From contig NZ_CP104307.1 in the NCBI RefSeq assembly GCF_025252405.1, positions 3,038,001-3,102,000 of the forward strand: DNA of 64,000 bases, given 5' to 3'. Below are positions 25,847 through 34,011 of the stretch, piece after piece. The DNA is from Flavobacterium sp. TR2 (GTDB lineage Bacteria; Bacteroidota; Bacteroidia; Flavobacteriales; Flavobacteriaceae). Made by a program: the position numbers and the translations under genes. Numbering within the stretch: position 1 is the first letter of the stretch; the number at the start of each line of letters is the position of its first letter. The notes beneath the pieces are model-generated. The model saw only the letters and a program-made list of their open reading frames with translations. It did no database searches and was not told the DNA's origin.

Positions 25847-26608
25847 ATGGCAAAAAAAAGGATTTTATTAAAAATAGGAAGTAATACTTTAACCAAAGAA
25901 ACCAATCATATTTCGCGGGGAAAGATTGAAGACCTTGGGATACAGATTGCAGCTTTAAACGACGAATATGAGTTTATCATAGTAAGTTCAGGAGCGATTG
26001 CTGCGGCAAAGCAATTTGTAAAACTGGATAATCAGGATAAAGATGTTTTTGTAAAGCAGGCTTTAGCTTCAATCGGACAGCCTCATTTAATGCGGATTTA
26101 CAATGAAAATTTTAAGGATTTAGGATTGAATACTTCACAGTGTTTGCTTTCTTATTCTGATTTCGAAAAAGAGCAGACCAAGAAGAACATTGTAAATACG
26201 ATTAATGTACTAGTTAAAAACAATTACATCCCGATCATTAATGAAAATGATACCGTTGCCACAGATGAGATTCGGTTTGGAGATAATGACAAATTAGCGG
26301 CTTTAACGGCGGTTCTTTTAAATGTTGATATTCTGATAATTGCCACCAATACAAACGGAATTTATACTAAAGAATCAATTCACGATGAAGTTCCGGAAAC
26401 GATTAAATTAGTAAATGATTTAAAAACGCTCGAAAAGGAAATAGGAGATTCAAAATCATCTCACGGAACAGGAGGGATGCAATCCAAAATAGAAGCTGCC
26501 GCAATTTCAAAAGCAGCCAATATCGAAACCTGGATTGTGAATGGTTTAAATGATAATTTTATTCTCCGGGCATTGAATGACGACATTCCATTTACTAAAA
26601 TTTTATAG
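25847..26608 (+). CDS. proB: Glutamate 5-kinase without PUA domain
   Basis: ProB phosphorylates glutamate in proline synthesis. From ATG 25847 (MAKKRILLKIGSNTLTKE) the protein has 253 residues of amino acid kinase fold with IVSSGAIAAA, NENDTVATDEIRFGDNDKLAA and GTGGMQSKIEAA. It ends before the PUA domain found in E. coli ProB, which is normal in Bacteroidota. A GTG 18 nt upstream comes from repeat DNA (GCGCCTTCGTGGC) and is not chosen. A repeat element starts at its stop codon. Confidence 0.95.
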   Translation: MAKKRILLKIGSNTLTKETNHISRGKIEDLGIQIAALNDEYEFIIVSSGAIAAAKQFVKLDNQDKDVFVKQALASIGQPHLMRIYNENFKDLGLNTSQCLLSYSDFEKEQTKKNIVNTINVLVKNNYIPIINENDTVATDEIRFGDNDKLAALTAVLLNVDILIIATNTNGIYTKESIHDEVPETIKLVNDLKTLEKEIGDSKSSHGTGGMQSKIEAAAISKAANIETWIVNGLNDNFILRALNDDIPFTKIL

Positions 26609-26718
26609 CCACGAATTCACGAATTGTTCTTTTTGCTATCTAAACTAAATATTAATTCGAATTCATTCGAAAAAAAATAAGCGCAAAGATTGAAAAAAAT
26701 AATTCGTGAATTCGTGGC
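26608..26718. repeat. CACGAATT-family element (111 bp, terminal inverted repeats)
   Basis: GCCACGAATTCACGAATT (26608-26625) and its complement (26701-26718) are perfect 18-bp termini around an AT-rich core that includes TAATTCGAATTCATTCGAA. A near-identical core occurs at 29943. It looks like a small non-autonomous element or hairpin unit. Confidence 0.9.
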
Positions 26719-26745
26719 GGAAAAAACAACATAAAAGCAAAAAAC

Positions 26746-27693
26746 ATGAACTATATTTCAATAAAAGACATCAACTCATTATCAAAATGGGTAAAACAAG
26801 CGATTAAAATCAAAAAGAATCCGCTTAAAAATCAGAGTTTAGGAAAGAATAAGACTCTTGGAATGTTATTCTTCAACCCAAGTTTAAGAACGCGTTTGAG
26901 TACTCAAAAAGCGGCTTTAAACTTAGGGATGAACGTTATGGTAATGAATTTTACCAATGAAGGCTGGACATTAGAATTTGAAGATGGAGCTATTATGAAT
27001 TCTGGCGCTTCAGAACACATTAAAGAGGCAGCGGAAGTAGTTTCTCAATATTGTGATATCATCGCGATTCGTGCTTTTGCCGGTTTGGTTGACAAGGAAA
27101 AAGATTATCAGGAAACGGTAATTTCAGGATTTTTAAAACACGCGACAGTACCGATTGTCAATATGGAAAGTGCTGTTCGTCACCCATTACAGTCTTTGGC
27201 AGATGCGATTACGATGGAAGAATTCAAAACGAAACACAAGCCAAAAGTAGTGCTTTCATGGGCGCCGCACCCAAAAGCTTTGCCTCAGGCAGTTGCAAAT
27301 TCATTCGTAGAAATGATGCAGATGCAAAAAGATATGGATTTTGTAATCACACATCCTGAAGGTTATGAACTGAGTCCTGAAATTACAAAAGACTGTAAAA
27401 TCGAATACGATCAAAACAAAGCATTTGAAAATGCCGATTTCGTTTACGTAAAAAACTGGAGCAACTTCAACGACTACGGAAAAGTAACCAACAGCGATCC
27501 AAACTGGACGGTAACAGCTGAAAAAATGGCTTTAACCAACAACGGTAAGTTCATGCATTGCCTTCCTGTTCGTCGTAATGTAATTGTAAGCGACGAAGTT
27601 CTTGACGGAGAAAATTCAATCGTAATCGAACAAGCGAATAATAGAACGTACTCGGCACAATTAGTGTTGCAAAAGATTTTGAAGAAAATGTAA
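26746..27693 (+). CDS. argF': N-acylornithine carbamoyltransferase (AOTCase/SOTCase family)
   Basis: It carbamoylates an N-acylated ornithine, as in Bacteroides and Xanthomonas, instead of ornithine. The 315-residue protein has FFNPSLRTRLSTQ (carbamoyl phosphate loop 42-54), AFAGLVDKEKDY, SAVRHPLQSLAD and HCLPVRRNV. In GASEHIKEA the residue before Glu90-His91 is Ser89. From memory of the family work, this position is Pro in the Bacteroides succinylornithine enzyme and Glu in the Xanthomonas acetylornithine enzyme. The acyl group used here is therefore open. Confidence 0.94.
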   Translation: MNYISIKDINSLSKWVKQAIKIKKNPLKNQSLGKNKTLGMLFFNPSLRTRLSTQKAALNLGMNVMVMNFTNEGWTLEFEDGAIMNSGASEHIKEAAEVVSQYCDIIAIRAFAGLVDKEKDYQETVISGFLKHATVPIVNMESAVRHPLQSLADAITMEEFKTKHKPKVVLSWAPHPKALPQAVANSFVEMMQMQKDMDFVITHPEGYELSPEITKDCKIEYDQNKAFENADFVYVKNWSNFNDYGKVTNSDPNWTVTAEKMALTNNGKFMHCLPVRRNVIVSDEVLDGENSIVIEQANNRTYSAQLVLQKILKKM

Positions 27694-27706
27694 ATAAAGA
27701 TACAAA

Positions 27707-27792
27707 GGCTCAAAGTTGCAAAGGGACAGAGGTTTTACAGCCTTGAGAAAACCTTTGAACCTTTGAACCTCTGCCTCTTTGAACCTTGAAGA
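27707..27792. repeat. Inverted CCTTTGAA-type repeat before argB
   Basis: ACAAAGGCTCAAAGTTGCAAAG on the left faces CCTTTGAACCTTTGAACC and CTTTGAACCTTG on the right. It has the same intergenic logic as the other repeats in this operon. Confidence 0.75.
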
Positions 27793-27794
27793 CA

Positions 27795-28568
27795 ATGAAC
27801 GTATCAGTAATAAAAATAGGTGGAAACATCATCGACAATCCGGCAGAATTAGAACAGTTTTTGACTGATTTTTCTAAAATTGAAGGACATAAAGTTTTAG
27901 TTCACGGCGGTGGAAAATCAGCTACAAAAATGGCTCAGAGTATTGGATTGGTTCCGCAAATGATTGACGGACGCCGAATTACAGATGCTCCGATGCTTGA
28001 TGTTGTGGTCATGATTTACGCCGGGCAAATCAACAAACATATTGTTGCGCAATTGCAGGCAAAAGATAATAATGCAGTTGGTTTTTCTGGAGCTGATGGG
28101 AATTTAATTCAATCCGTAAAAAGAAACCACCCAACCATCGACTACGGATTTGTAGGCGATGTAAAACAGGTCAATACCAAATTATTAGCTACTTTACTTG
28201 AAGCTGGAATTGTGCCTGTTTTCTGCGCGATTACGCACGACAAAAACGGACAATTGCTAAACACCAATGCAGACACAATTGCAAGCGAATTATCAATCGC
28301 ATTATCAGAGGTTTTTGATGTAATGCTTACATATTGTTTTGAAAAACAAGGCGTTTTGCAGGATTCAGAAGACGATTCATCTGTAATAACAGAAATCAAC
28401 GAAACATTATACAATAAACTGAAAGAAGAAAAAGTAATCCATTCCGGAATGATTCCAAAACTGGATAATTGCTTCAACAGTTTATCACGAGGAGTTCAGA
28501 AAATCAAAATTGGGCATCATAGAATGCTTCAAAATTCAGATATTCTGCATACAACAATTACGTTGTAA
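27795..28568 (+). CDS. argB: N-acylglutamate kinase
   Basis: ArgB phosphorylates N-acylglutamate. From ATG 27795 (MNVSVIKIGGNIIDN) the 257 residues show the amino acid kinase fold: KVLVHGGGKSATKMAQ, VGFSGADGNLI, and GMIPKLDNCFNSLSRG near the C-terminus. A TTG at 27786 lies in repeat DNA and is not used. The preceding gap holds an inverted CCTTTGAA-type repeat that ends just before the start. Confidence 0.95.
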   Translation: MNVSVIKIGGNIIDNPAELEQFLTDFSKIEGHKVLVHGGGKSATKMAQSIGLVPQMIDGRRITDAPMLDVVVMIYAGQINKHIVAQLQAKDNNAVGFSGADGNLIQSVKRNHPTIDYGFVGDVKQVNTKLLATLLEAGIVPVFCAITHDKNGQLLNTNADTIASELSIALSEVFDVMLTYCFEKQGVLQDSEDDSSVITEINETLYNKLKEEKVIHSGMIPKLDNCFNSLSRGVQKIKIGHHRMLQNSDILHTTITL

Positions 28569-28575
28569 AGATATA

Positions 28576-28845
28576 GCCACGAATTACACGAATTGACACT
28601 AATTTTTTTCTGTTTAAAAAAGAGAAAATAATTTTTAAAATACATGAAAAAGTTCATTTTGATTTTAAATCAATGACAAAAAGATAATTTGTGAAAATTC
28701 GTGCATTTACTGGCAAAAAAACAGAACTGCGCAGTGCTTTTAAATATTAATTTTAGAAATTTGCGCAAATTAAAAATGTCGCATATTATTTAGTTAAGAA
28801 AGTAAAATCTTAAAAAAAAAACTTAGCGACTTAGCGCCTTTGCGG
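28576..28845. repeat. Degenerate CACGAATT element plus CTTAGCG-type repeat before argE
   Basis: GCCACGAATTACACGAATT (28576-28594) faces a decayed right arm around 28684-28713 (AATTTGTGAAAATTCGTG then CTGGC). At 28815-28845 ACTTAGCGACTTAGCGCC followed by TTTGCGGCA resembles the sequence before proB. The 293-nt gap has no gene. Confidence 0.7.
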
Positions 28846-28860
28846 CAAGAGCACAACAAA

Positions 28861-29931
28861 ATGAAAAATATAGATACGCTTACTCAGGAAGCAATTAGTT
28901 TATTAAAAAGCCTAATCGAAACCCCTTCATTTTCTAGTGAAGAAGATCAAACGGCTCTTTTAATCGAAAATTGGTTCCATCAGAATGAAATTCCTTTTAA
29001 AAGAGAAAACAATAATGTGTGGGCTTTCAACAAATATTTCGACGAAAACAAACCAACACTTTTATTAAATTCACATCACGATACCGTAAGACCAAACCAG
29101 GCTTATACAAACGACCCATTCAAAGCGATTGAAAAAGACGGAAAATTATTTGGTTTAGGAAGTAATGATGCCGGAGGCTGTTTAGTTTCATTACTGGCAA
29201 CTTTTGTACATTTTTACGAAAATCAAAATTTGTCACATAATTTGGTAATTGTGGCTTCCGCCGAAGAAGAAAGCAGCGGAAAAAATGGTTTAAATAGTGT
29301 TTTGAAACACTTGCCAGAGTTGGATTGCGCGATTGTTGGAGAGCCAACATTAATGCAATTGGCAGTTGCTGAAAAAGGACTTTTAGTTTTAGATGTAAAA
29401 GTAAAAGGAACTGCAAGTCACGCAGCACATCAAAACGATGATAATGCTTTATACAAATCAATTCCGGTAATGGAATGGTTTAAAAATTATAAATTCGACA
29501 AAATATCAGACGTTTTAGGTCCTGTAAAAATGACCGTAACACAGATCAATGCAGGAAAACAGCACAATGTGGTTCCGTCAGAATGTGATTTGGTAGTCGA
29601 TATTCGTGTGACAGACCGTTATACCAATGCTGAAATCTTAGAAGTTGTAAAATCAAATGTAAATGCAGAAGTGACGCCAAGATCAATGCATTTAAATGCA
29701 TCGTCAATTCCAATCGCGCACGGTTTGGTTCAGGCCGGAATTGCTTTAGGAAGAACAACATACGGTTCGCCAACGCTTTCAGACCAATCAGTTTTGAGCT
29801 GTCAGTCTTTAAAATTAGGACCAGGAGAAACGTTGCGTTCGCATTCAGCAGACGAATTTATTTTTGTAAATGAAATTGAAGAAGGAGTCGATTTATATAT
29901 CAAAATACTAACTGATTTCTTTAAATTATAA
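28861..29931 (+). CDS. argE: N-acylornithine deacylase (M20 family)
   Basis: A zinc-dependent M20 metallohydrolase, here removing the acyl group from ornithine or citrulline. The 356 residues from ATG 28861 (MKNIDTLTQEA) carry NSHHDTVRP, LGSNDAGGC, SAEEESSGKNG, VGEPTLMQLAVAEKG and the late HSADEFIFV motif. With an N-acylornithine transcarbamylase upstream, the likely substrate is N-acylcitrulline. A TTG seven codons upstream is in repeat DNA. Confidence 0.93.
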   Translation: MKNIDTLTQEAISLLKSLIETPSFSSEEDQTALLIENWFHQNEIPFKRENNNVWAFNKYFDENKPTLLLNSHHDTVRPNQAYTNDPFKAIEKDGKLFGLGSNDAGGCLVSLLATFVHFYENQNLSHNLVIVASAEEESSGKNGLNSVLKHLPELDCAIVGEPTLMQLAVAEKGLLVLDVKVKGTASHAAHQNDDNALYKSIPVMEWFKNYKFDKISDVLGPVKMTVTQINAGKQHNVVPSECDLVVDIRVTDRYTNAEILEVVKSNVNAEVTPRSMHLNASSIPIAHGLVQAGIALGRTTYGSPTLSDQSVLSCQSLKLGPGETLRSHSADEFIFVNEIEEGVDLYIKILTDFFKL

Positions 29932-29942
29932 GAAAAGAAAAA

Positions 29943-30083
29943 CCGCCACGAATTCACGAATTGTTTTTTATTATCTAAACGGAATATTAATTCTAATTAA
30001 TTCGGAAAAAATAATCGCAAAGATTTGAAAAAAAATAATTCGTGAATTGCTTCGCCAGTTCGCTAGCGCTCGAGTCGTGGCAA
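29943..30083. repeat. CACGAATT-family element interrupted by a 27-bp insert
   Basis: The left terminus GCCACGAATTCACGAATT and the core match the copy at 26608, but the right terminus AATTCGTGAATT-CGTGGC is split by 27 bp beginning GCTTCGCCAGTTCGCTAGCG. This insert is GC-rich and contains a CGCTAGCG palindrome. Confidence 0.88.
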
Positions 30084-30099
30084 AAAAAAAATAGCACCT

Positions 30100-31380
30100 A
30101 TGAAACTTTGGGAAAAAGGAATACCAACAGATAAACAAATCGAGCAATTCACCGTTGGAAACGATCGTGAACTGGATTTGGTTTTAGCAAAATACGATGC
30201 TTTAGGTTCAATCGCGCACGCCAAAATGTTGGGTCAGATTGGCTTGCTAACTCAGGAAGAAACCACTTCGTTAGTTGATGCCTTAAACGAAATCATTGCC
30301 GATATCGTAGTTGGGAATTTCGAAATTGAAGACAGTTTTGAAGACGTGCATTCTAAAATCGAATATCTTTTAACGGTAAAACTAGGCGATGCTGGAAAGA
30401 AAATCCACACTGCTCGTTCCCGTAACGATCAGGTTTTGGTAGACGTTCATTTGTATTTAAAAGACGAATTAAAAGCAATAAAAGAACAGGTAAAAACACT
30501 ATTTGATTTGTTGATGGAATCGGCAGAAAAACATCAAAATGTTTTATTGCCAGGTTACACGCATTTGCAAATCGCAATGCCATCATCATTCGGAATGTGG
30601 TTTTCTGCTTACGCCGAAAGCTTGATTGATGACGTTACGATGCTGAATGCGGCTTCAAAAATTGTAGATCAGAATCCGTTAGGATCTGCGGCAGGTTACG
30701 GAAGTTCATTCCCAATCAACAGAACATTTACAACAAAAGAATTAGGTTTCGAAACCTTAAAATACAATGCCGTTGCAGCACAAATGAGCCGTGGAAAAGC
30801 AGAAAAAACAGTTGCTTTTGCCATGACAAGCGTTGCAGGAACATTATCAAAATTCGCTATGGACGTTTGTTTGTATATGAGCCAGAATTTCGACTTTATT
30901 GGTCTTCCTGCGCATCTTACAACGGGTTCAAGCATTATGCCTCACAAGAAAAATCCGGATGTTTTCGAATTAATCAGAGGGAAATGCAACAAGATTCAGG
31001 CGCTTCCATACGAAATCACTTTAATTACAAACAATCTTCCTAGCGGTTATCACAGAGATTTACAGCTTTTAAAAGAAGGTTTGTTTCCAGCGATTCAAAA
31101 CTTAAAAGCGTGTTTGGATATTGCTATATTTTCAATAAAAGATATTACGGTTAAAGATCATATTTTAGAAGATAAAAAATACGACTACTTGTTTACAGTT
31201 GATACATTAAACGAAATGGTTGTGGAAGGAATGCCGTTTAGAGATGCTTACAAAGCCGTTGCAGAGCAATTGGAAGCAGGAACATATAAATCTCCTAAAG
31301 AAACCAAACATACGCACGAAGGAAGTATCAATAATTTATGCTTAGACGCGATTAAAAATAAAATGAAAGCGGCTTTATAA
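30100..31380 (+). CDS. argH: Argininosuccinate lyase
   Basis: ArgH splits argininosuccinate into arginine and fumarate, the last step of the pathway. The 426-residue protein has LWEKGIPTDKQIEQFTVG, HTARSRNDQVLVD, GYTHLQIAMP and the fumarase-superfamily signature GSSIMPHKKNPD. It is the last gene of the operon, followed by a strong terminator that is shared with the convergent pectate lyase gene. Confidence 0.97.
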   Translation: MKLWEKGIPTDKQIEQFTVGNDRELDLVLAKYDALGSIAHAKMLGQIGLLTQEETTSLVDALNEIIADIVVGNFEIEDSFEDVHSKIEYLLTVKLGDAGKKIHTARSRNDQVLVDVHLYLKDELKAIKEQVKTLFDLLMESAEKHQNVLLPGYTHLQIAMPSSFGMWFSAYAESLIDDVTMLNAASKIVDQNPLGSAAGYGSSFPINRTFTTKELGFETLKYNAVAAQMSRGKAEKTVAFAMTSVAGTLSKFAMDVCLYMSQNFDFIGLPAHLTTGSSIMPHKKNPDVFELIRGKCNKIQALPYEITLITNNLPSGYHRDLQLLKEGLFPAIQNLKACLDIAIFSIKDITVKDHILEDKKYDYLFTVDTLNEMVVEGMPFRDAYKAVAEQLEAGTYKSPKETKHTHEGSINNLCLDAIKNKMKAAL

Positions 31381-31420
31381 GTAAGTCAAAAGTTTGTAAG
31401 TCAAAAGTCAAAAGTCATAA

Positions 31421-31456
31421 AAAAACGGTTATTGGAGTTGTCAATAACCGTTTTTT
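31421..31456. terminator. Bidirectional terminator after argH
   Basis: AAAACGGTTATTG (31422-31434) and CAATAACCGTTTT (31442-31454) pair around a 7-nt loop, with A and T runs on either side. Confidence 0.92.
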
Positions 31457-31467
31457 ATTTTGGGAAA

Positions 31468-32784
31468 TTAGATTTTTATTACTTTGAAAGTCTTTATTTT
31501 ATTATCTAACTGAACTTTACAGATATAAATTCCTTTTGCAAGATTTCCGACGTTTAGCTCAAGTTTCTCATCGGGAGAAATATTTTTGGAATTCGAATAT
31601 ACTTTTGATCCATTTGAGGAGAACAAATTTACTTCTGCCAAACCATTGTCAGAACTTGAAAAATCAATATTTAAAAGACGATTAATTATCGATGGATAAT
31701 ATTTTAAATTCAGATTGTTGGCATTATCGTTTAATCCAAGATTATTGCAGCTCGTAGATAAAACACCTTGAGCGGTAACTTGAAGTGTTGCCCCAGCGCC
31801 GCAAGTCGGGTTCGAAATATATCCTCCTACATTTCCAATTGGCAACACACTATAGGTATAAGAAGGTTTTGCTGCTGTAGTTCCTGAATTTGCAGGAGCA
31901 TTCAAACAATCTGTAAAAGCAATTCCGATTGTACCGCCGTCTGTACTTATGTAATTTTTGAAAGCAGTTCCAATTTTGGCAAAATCAGTTCCTTCAACAT
32001 AACAAGTTGTATTATTGCTTCCGCCACCTAAACCAATGGCAAGCGAACCAGAAACAGAAGTATTGTAATAGCAATTTAGAATATGAAGTTCAGCATTTCT
32101 GGCTCTCGGCATTCTTTCTTTGCATCCTTCAGCCCAATAGCAGTTTTTAAAAGTAATACTGTAATGTCCGTCAGAAGGGGCATCTGTTTTAGAAGAGCCA
32201 ACCAAGTCAGAAAAACGGTGGTCATCGGCTCCGCCAGAACCTCCAGCTTTTGGAGCTTTTAGATAAGTAAATTTACACCATGAAACAGTCACATTATCTG
32301 CAGCTCCTTTATTGTCAAAATTCCCATCCATTCCATCCTGAAATTCACAGTGGTCTACCCAAATGTTGGTTGCCTCAGAAGTCAGATTGTCGCGTCCGTC
32401 AACATCGTAAGCGCCTGGCCCTTCAAAAATTAAATTTCTGATGATAATATTATTCGAACCTGTTTTTAAACTTAGAATCCCTGATCCTGCAGCCGTTTGA
32501 TCCAGATTTACTAATCTTGCGCCCGGAAGCCCAATTATGGTTTTGTCATTTACCTGAAGACTGGTGTAGGTGCAATTTATAGTTCCTGAAACTAAAATAA
32601 CCTGTGGAGTAGTCAGTTTTAATTTAGCAGTTAATTCGGCTAAAGTGGTTACCGTTACAGGAGTTGCGTTACCGCCTCCAGTAGCAGAAGCGCCAAATCC
32701 TTCTGGAGCACTCATATAATAGTTTTGAGCAAACAGAAAGGAGCAAGGCAGAAGCAGTGCAAATAGAATAAGTTTTGTTTTCAT
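31468..32784 (-). CDS. Secreted pectate lyase (PL1-like) with type IX sorting domain
   Basis: A signal peptide (MKTKLILFALLLPCSFLFAQ) precedes a right-handed beta-helix. NIWVDHCEFQDGMDGNFDNKG (140-160) holds the calcium-binding acidic cluster of PL1, and RMPRAR at 224-229 fits the RxPR catalytic motif. Residues about 362-438 form a C-terminal domain that ends KTFKVIKI, with AKGIYICKV, typical of type A sorting signals for the type IX secretion system. It is predicted to be exported to degrade pectin. It is isolated from other polysaccharide genes here. Confidence 0.93.
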   Translation of the reverse strand: MKTKLILFALLLPCSFLFAQNYYMSAPEGFGASATGGGNATPVTVTTLAELTAKLKLTTPQVILVSGTINCTYTSLQVNDKTIIGLPGARLVNLDQTAAGSGILSLKTGSNNIIIRNLIFEGPGAYDVDGRDNLTSEATNIWVDHCEFQDGMDGNFDNKGAADNVTVSWCKFTYLKAPKAGGSGGADDHRFSDLVGSSKTDAPSDGHYSITFKNCYWAEGCKERMPRARNAELHILNCYYNTSVSGSLAIGLGGGSNNTTCYVEGTDFAKIGTAFKNYISTDGGTIGIAFTDCLNAPANSGTTAAKPSYTYSVLPIGNVGGYISNPTCGAGATLQVTAQGVLSTSCNNLGLNDNANNLNLKYYPSIINRLLNIDFSSSDNGLAEVNLFSSNGSKVYSNSKNISPDEKLELNVGNLAKGIYICKVQLDNKIKTFKVIKI

Positions 32785-32821
32785 TTAAATATGGTTTTAT
32801 TGGCTTGTGTAATCGATTGCA

Positions 32822-32829
32822 CAAATGTA
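32822..32829 (-). promoter_or_regulatory. -7 box (TACATTTG) of the pectate lyase gene
   Basis: It matches TAnnTTTG on the minus strand 37 nt before the ATG. Confidence 0.6.
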
Positions 32830-32979
32830 AAAGAATTAAAATAATTTCAAATTGATTTTATATTTTTTTAGCTATATAGTTTTGATTTCAAGAATTATAA
32901 TTGTTGTTTTTATATTAATTATGAATGTTAGAATCAGGATTTTTCTGTTTTAATAAGGAGAAAATTCATGCTAAATACA

Positions 32980-32987
32980 TATATTTG
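32980..32987 (+). promoter_or_regulatory. -7 box (TATATTTG) for the DUF2157 pair
   Basis: It matches TAnnTTTG on the plus strand 22 nt before the ATG at 33010; no clear -33 box is seen. Confidence 0.55.
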
Positions 32988-33009
32988 ATTTTACTAGCTT
33001 AAAATCATA

Positions 33010-34011
33010 ATGAAAAAATTTAACGAACAATCTACGCTCAAACTATTTGAGAAAGGTTTAATTACAGAAAATCAGTTTGATGAAGTTAAAGAGTATCGAA
33101 ACTTAAACATCTTTTCATTAAACGCAGAATTAAAATTATTTCTTTATTTATCCGTTTTATTATTTACTTCGGGAATCGGAATTTTGATTTATGAAAACAT
33201 CGATTCTATAGGGCATATTGCAATATTGTCATTGCTTTTAATTGTGATTGCAGTTTGTTTTTACTATTGTTTTAAAAATTCTAAAGGTTTTCAGAAAACA
33301 GAAACAACGTTTGAGCATCCTGTTTTAGAGTATTTAGTTTTGGCAGGTAACATTCTGACCTGTATTTTCATCGGATACCTTCAATTTCAATACAAACCTT
33401 TTGGAGAACATTACGGATTGGCGACTTTAGTGCCGACCGTGGTGAGTTTCTTTTGTGCTTACTATTTTGATAATCGAAGTGTTTTGACAATAGCCATTAC
33501 TGGTTTGGCTGCCTATGTTGGGCTTTCGGTTACGCCACAAGATATATTTAATGACAGCAATAATTTGTATGCAAGCCAGAGTTTAAGCTATTCTGCAGTG
33601 TTGTTAGGAGTTTTATTGGTTTTATGGACAATCTATAGCCGTCGAATTTCGCTCAAAATTCATTTTGGTTTGGTGTTCCTCACTTTTGCGCTGCACATTG
33701 TAAGTATTGCGGCAATTAGCAATCTAACAGGTTATGACACTTTAACATGGATGATATTTGCTATAATTTTAGCTGGCTCAACATATTATTTCTATAAAGC
33801 GAGTTATCAATATAGAGTAATGTCTTTATATGTATTCATGATTGTCTACGCGTACATTGGAGGAAACATTTTTTTGTTTAGAGTTTTTGAAAACGTTGAC
33901 TTCTCAGATATTTGGGAGTTGTTTTTCTTCGTATTGCCCGCATATTTCGTTGGCTCAATCGTGCTTTTTATTAGATTAATTAAAAACTTTCATAAAGAAA
34001 TTTCAGAATGA
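33010..34011 (+). CDS. DUF2157-like integral membrane protein
   Basis: A 333-residue protein. The first 40 residues contain a short soluble LKLFEKGLITENQFDEVK motif typical of DUF2157 N-termini, and the rest is eight or so hydrophobic helices. It overlaps the next gene by 4 nt (ATGA), so the two are translated together. The N-terminal LFxKGxIxxxQ pattern is shared with its neighbour, which suggests tandem duplication and divergence. The biochemical role is unknown. Confidence 0.85.
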   Translation: MKKFNEQSTLKLFEKGLITENQFDEVKEYRNLNIFSLNAELKLFLYLSVLLFTSGIGILIYENIDSIGHIAILSLLLIVIAVCFYYCFKNSKGFQKTETTFEHPVLEYLVLAGNILTCIFIGYLQFQYKPFGEHYGLATLVPTVVSFFCAYYFDNRSVLTIAITGLAAYVGLSVTPQDIFNDSNNLYASQSLSYSAVLLGVLLVLWTIYSRRISLKIHFGLVFLTFALHIVSIAAISNLTGYDTLTWMIFAIILAGSTYYFYKASYQYRVMSLYVFMIVYAYIGGNIFLFRVFENVDFSDIWELFFFVLPAYFVGSIVLFIRLIKNFHKEISE

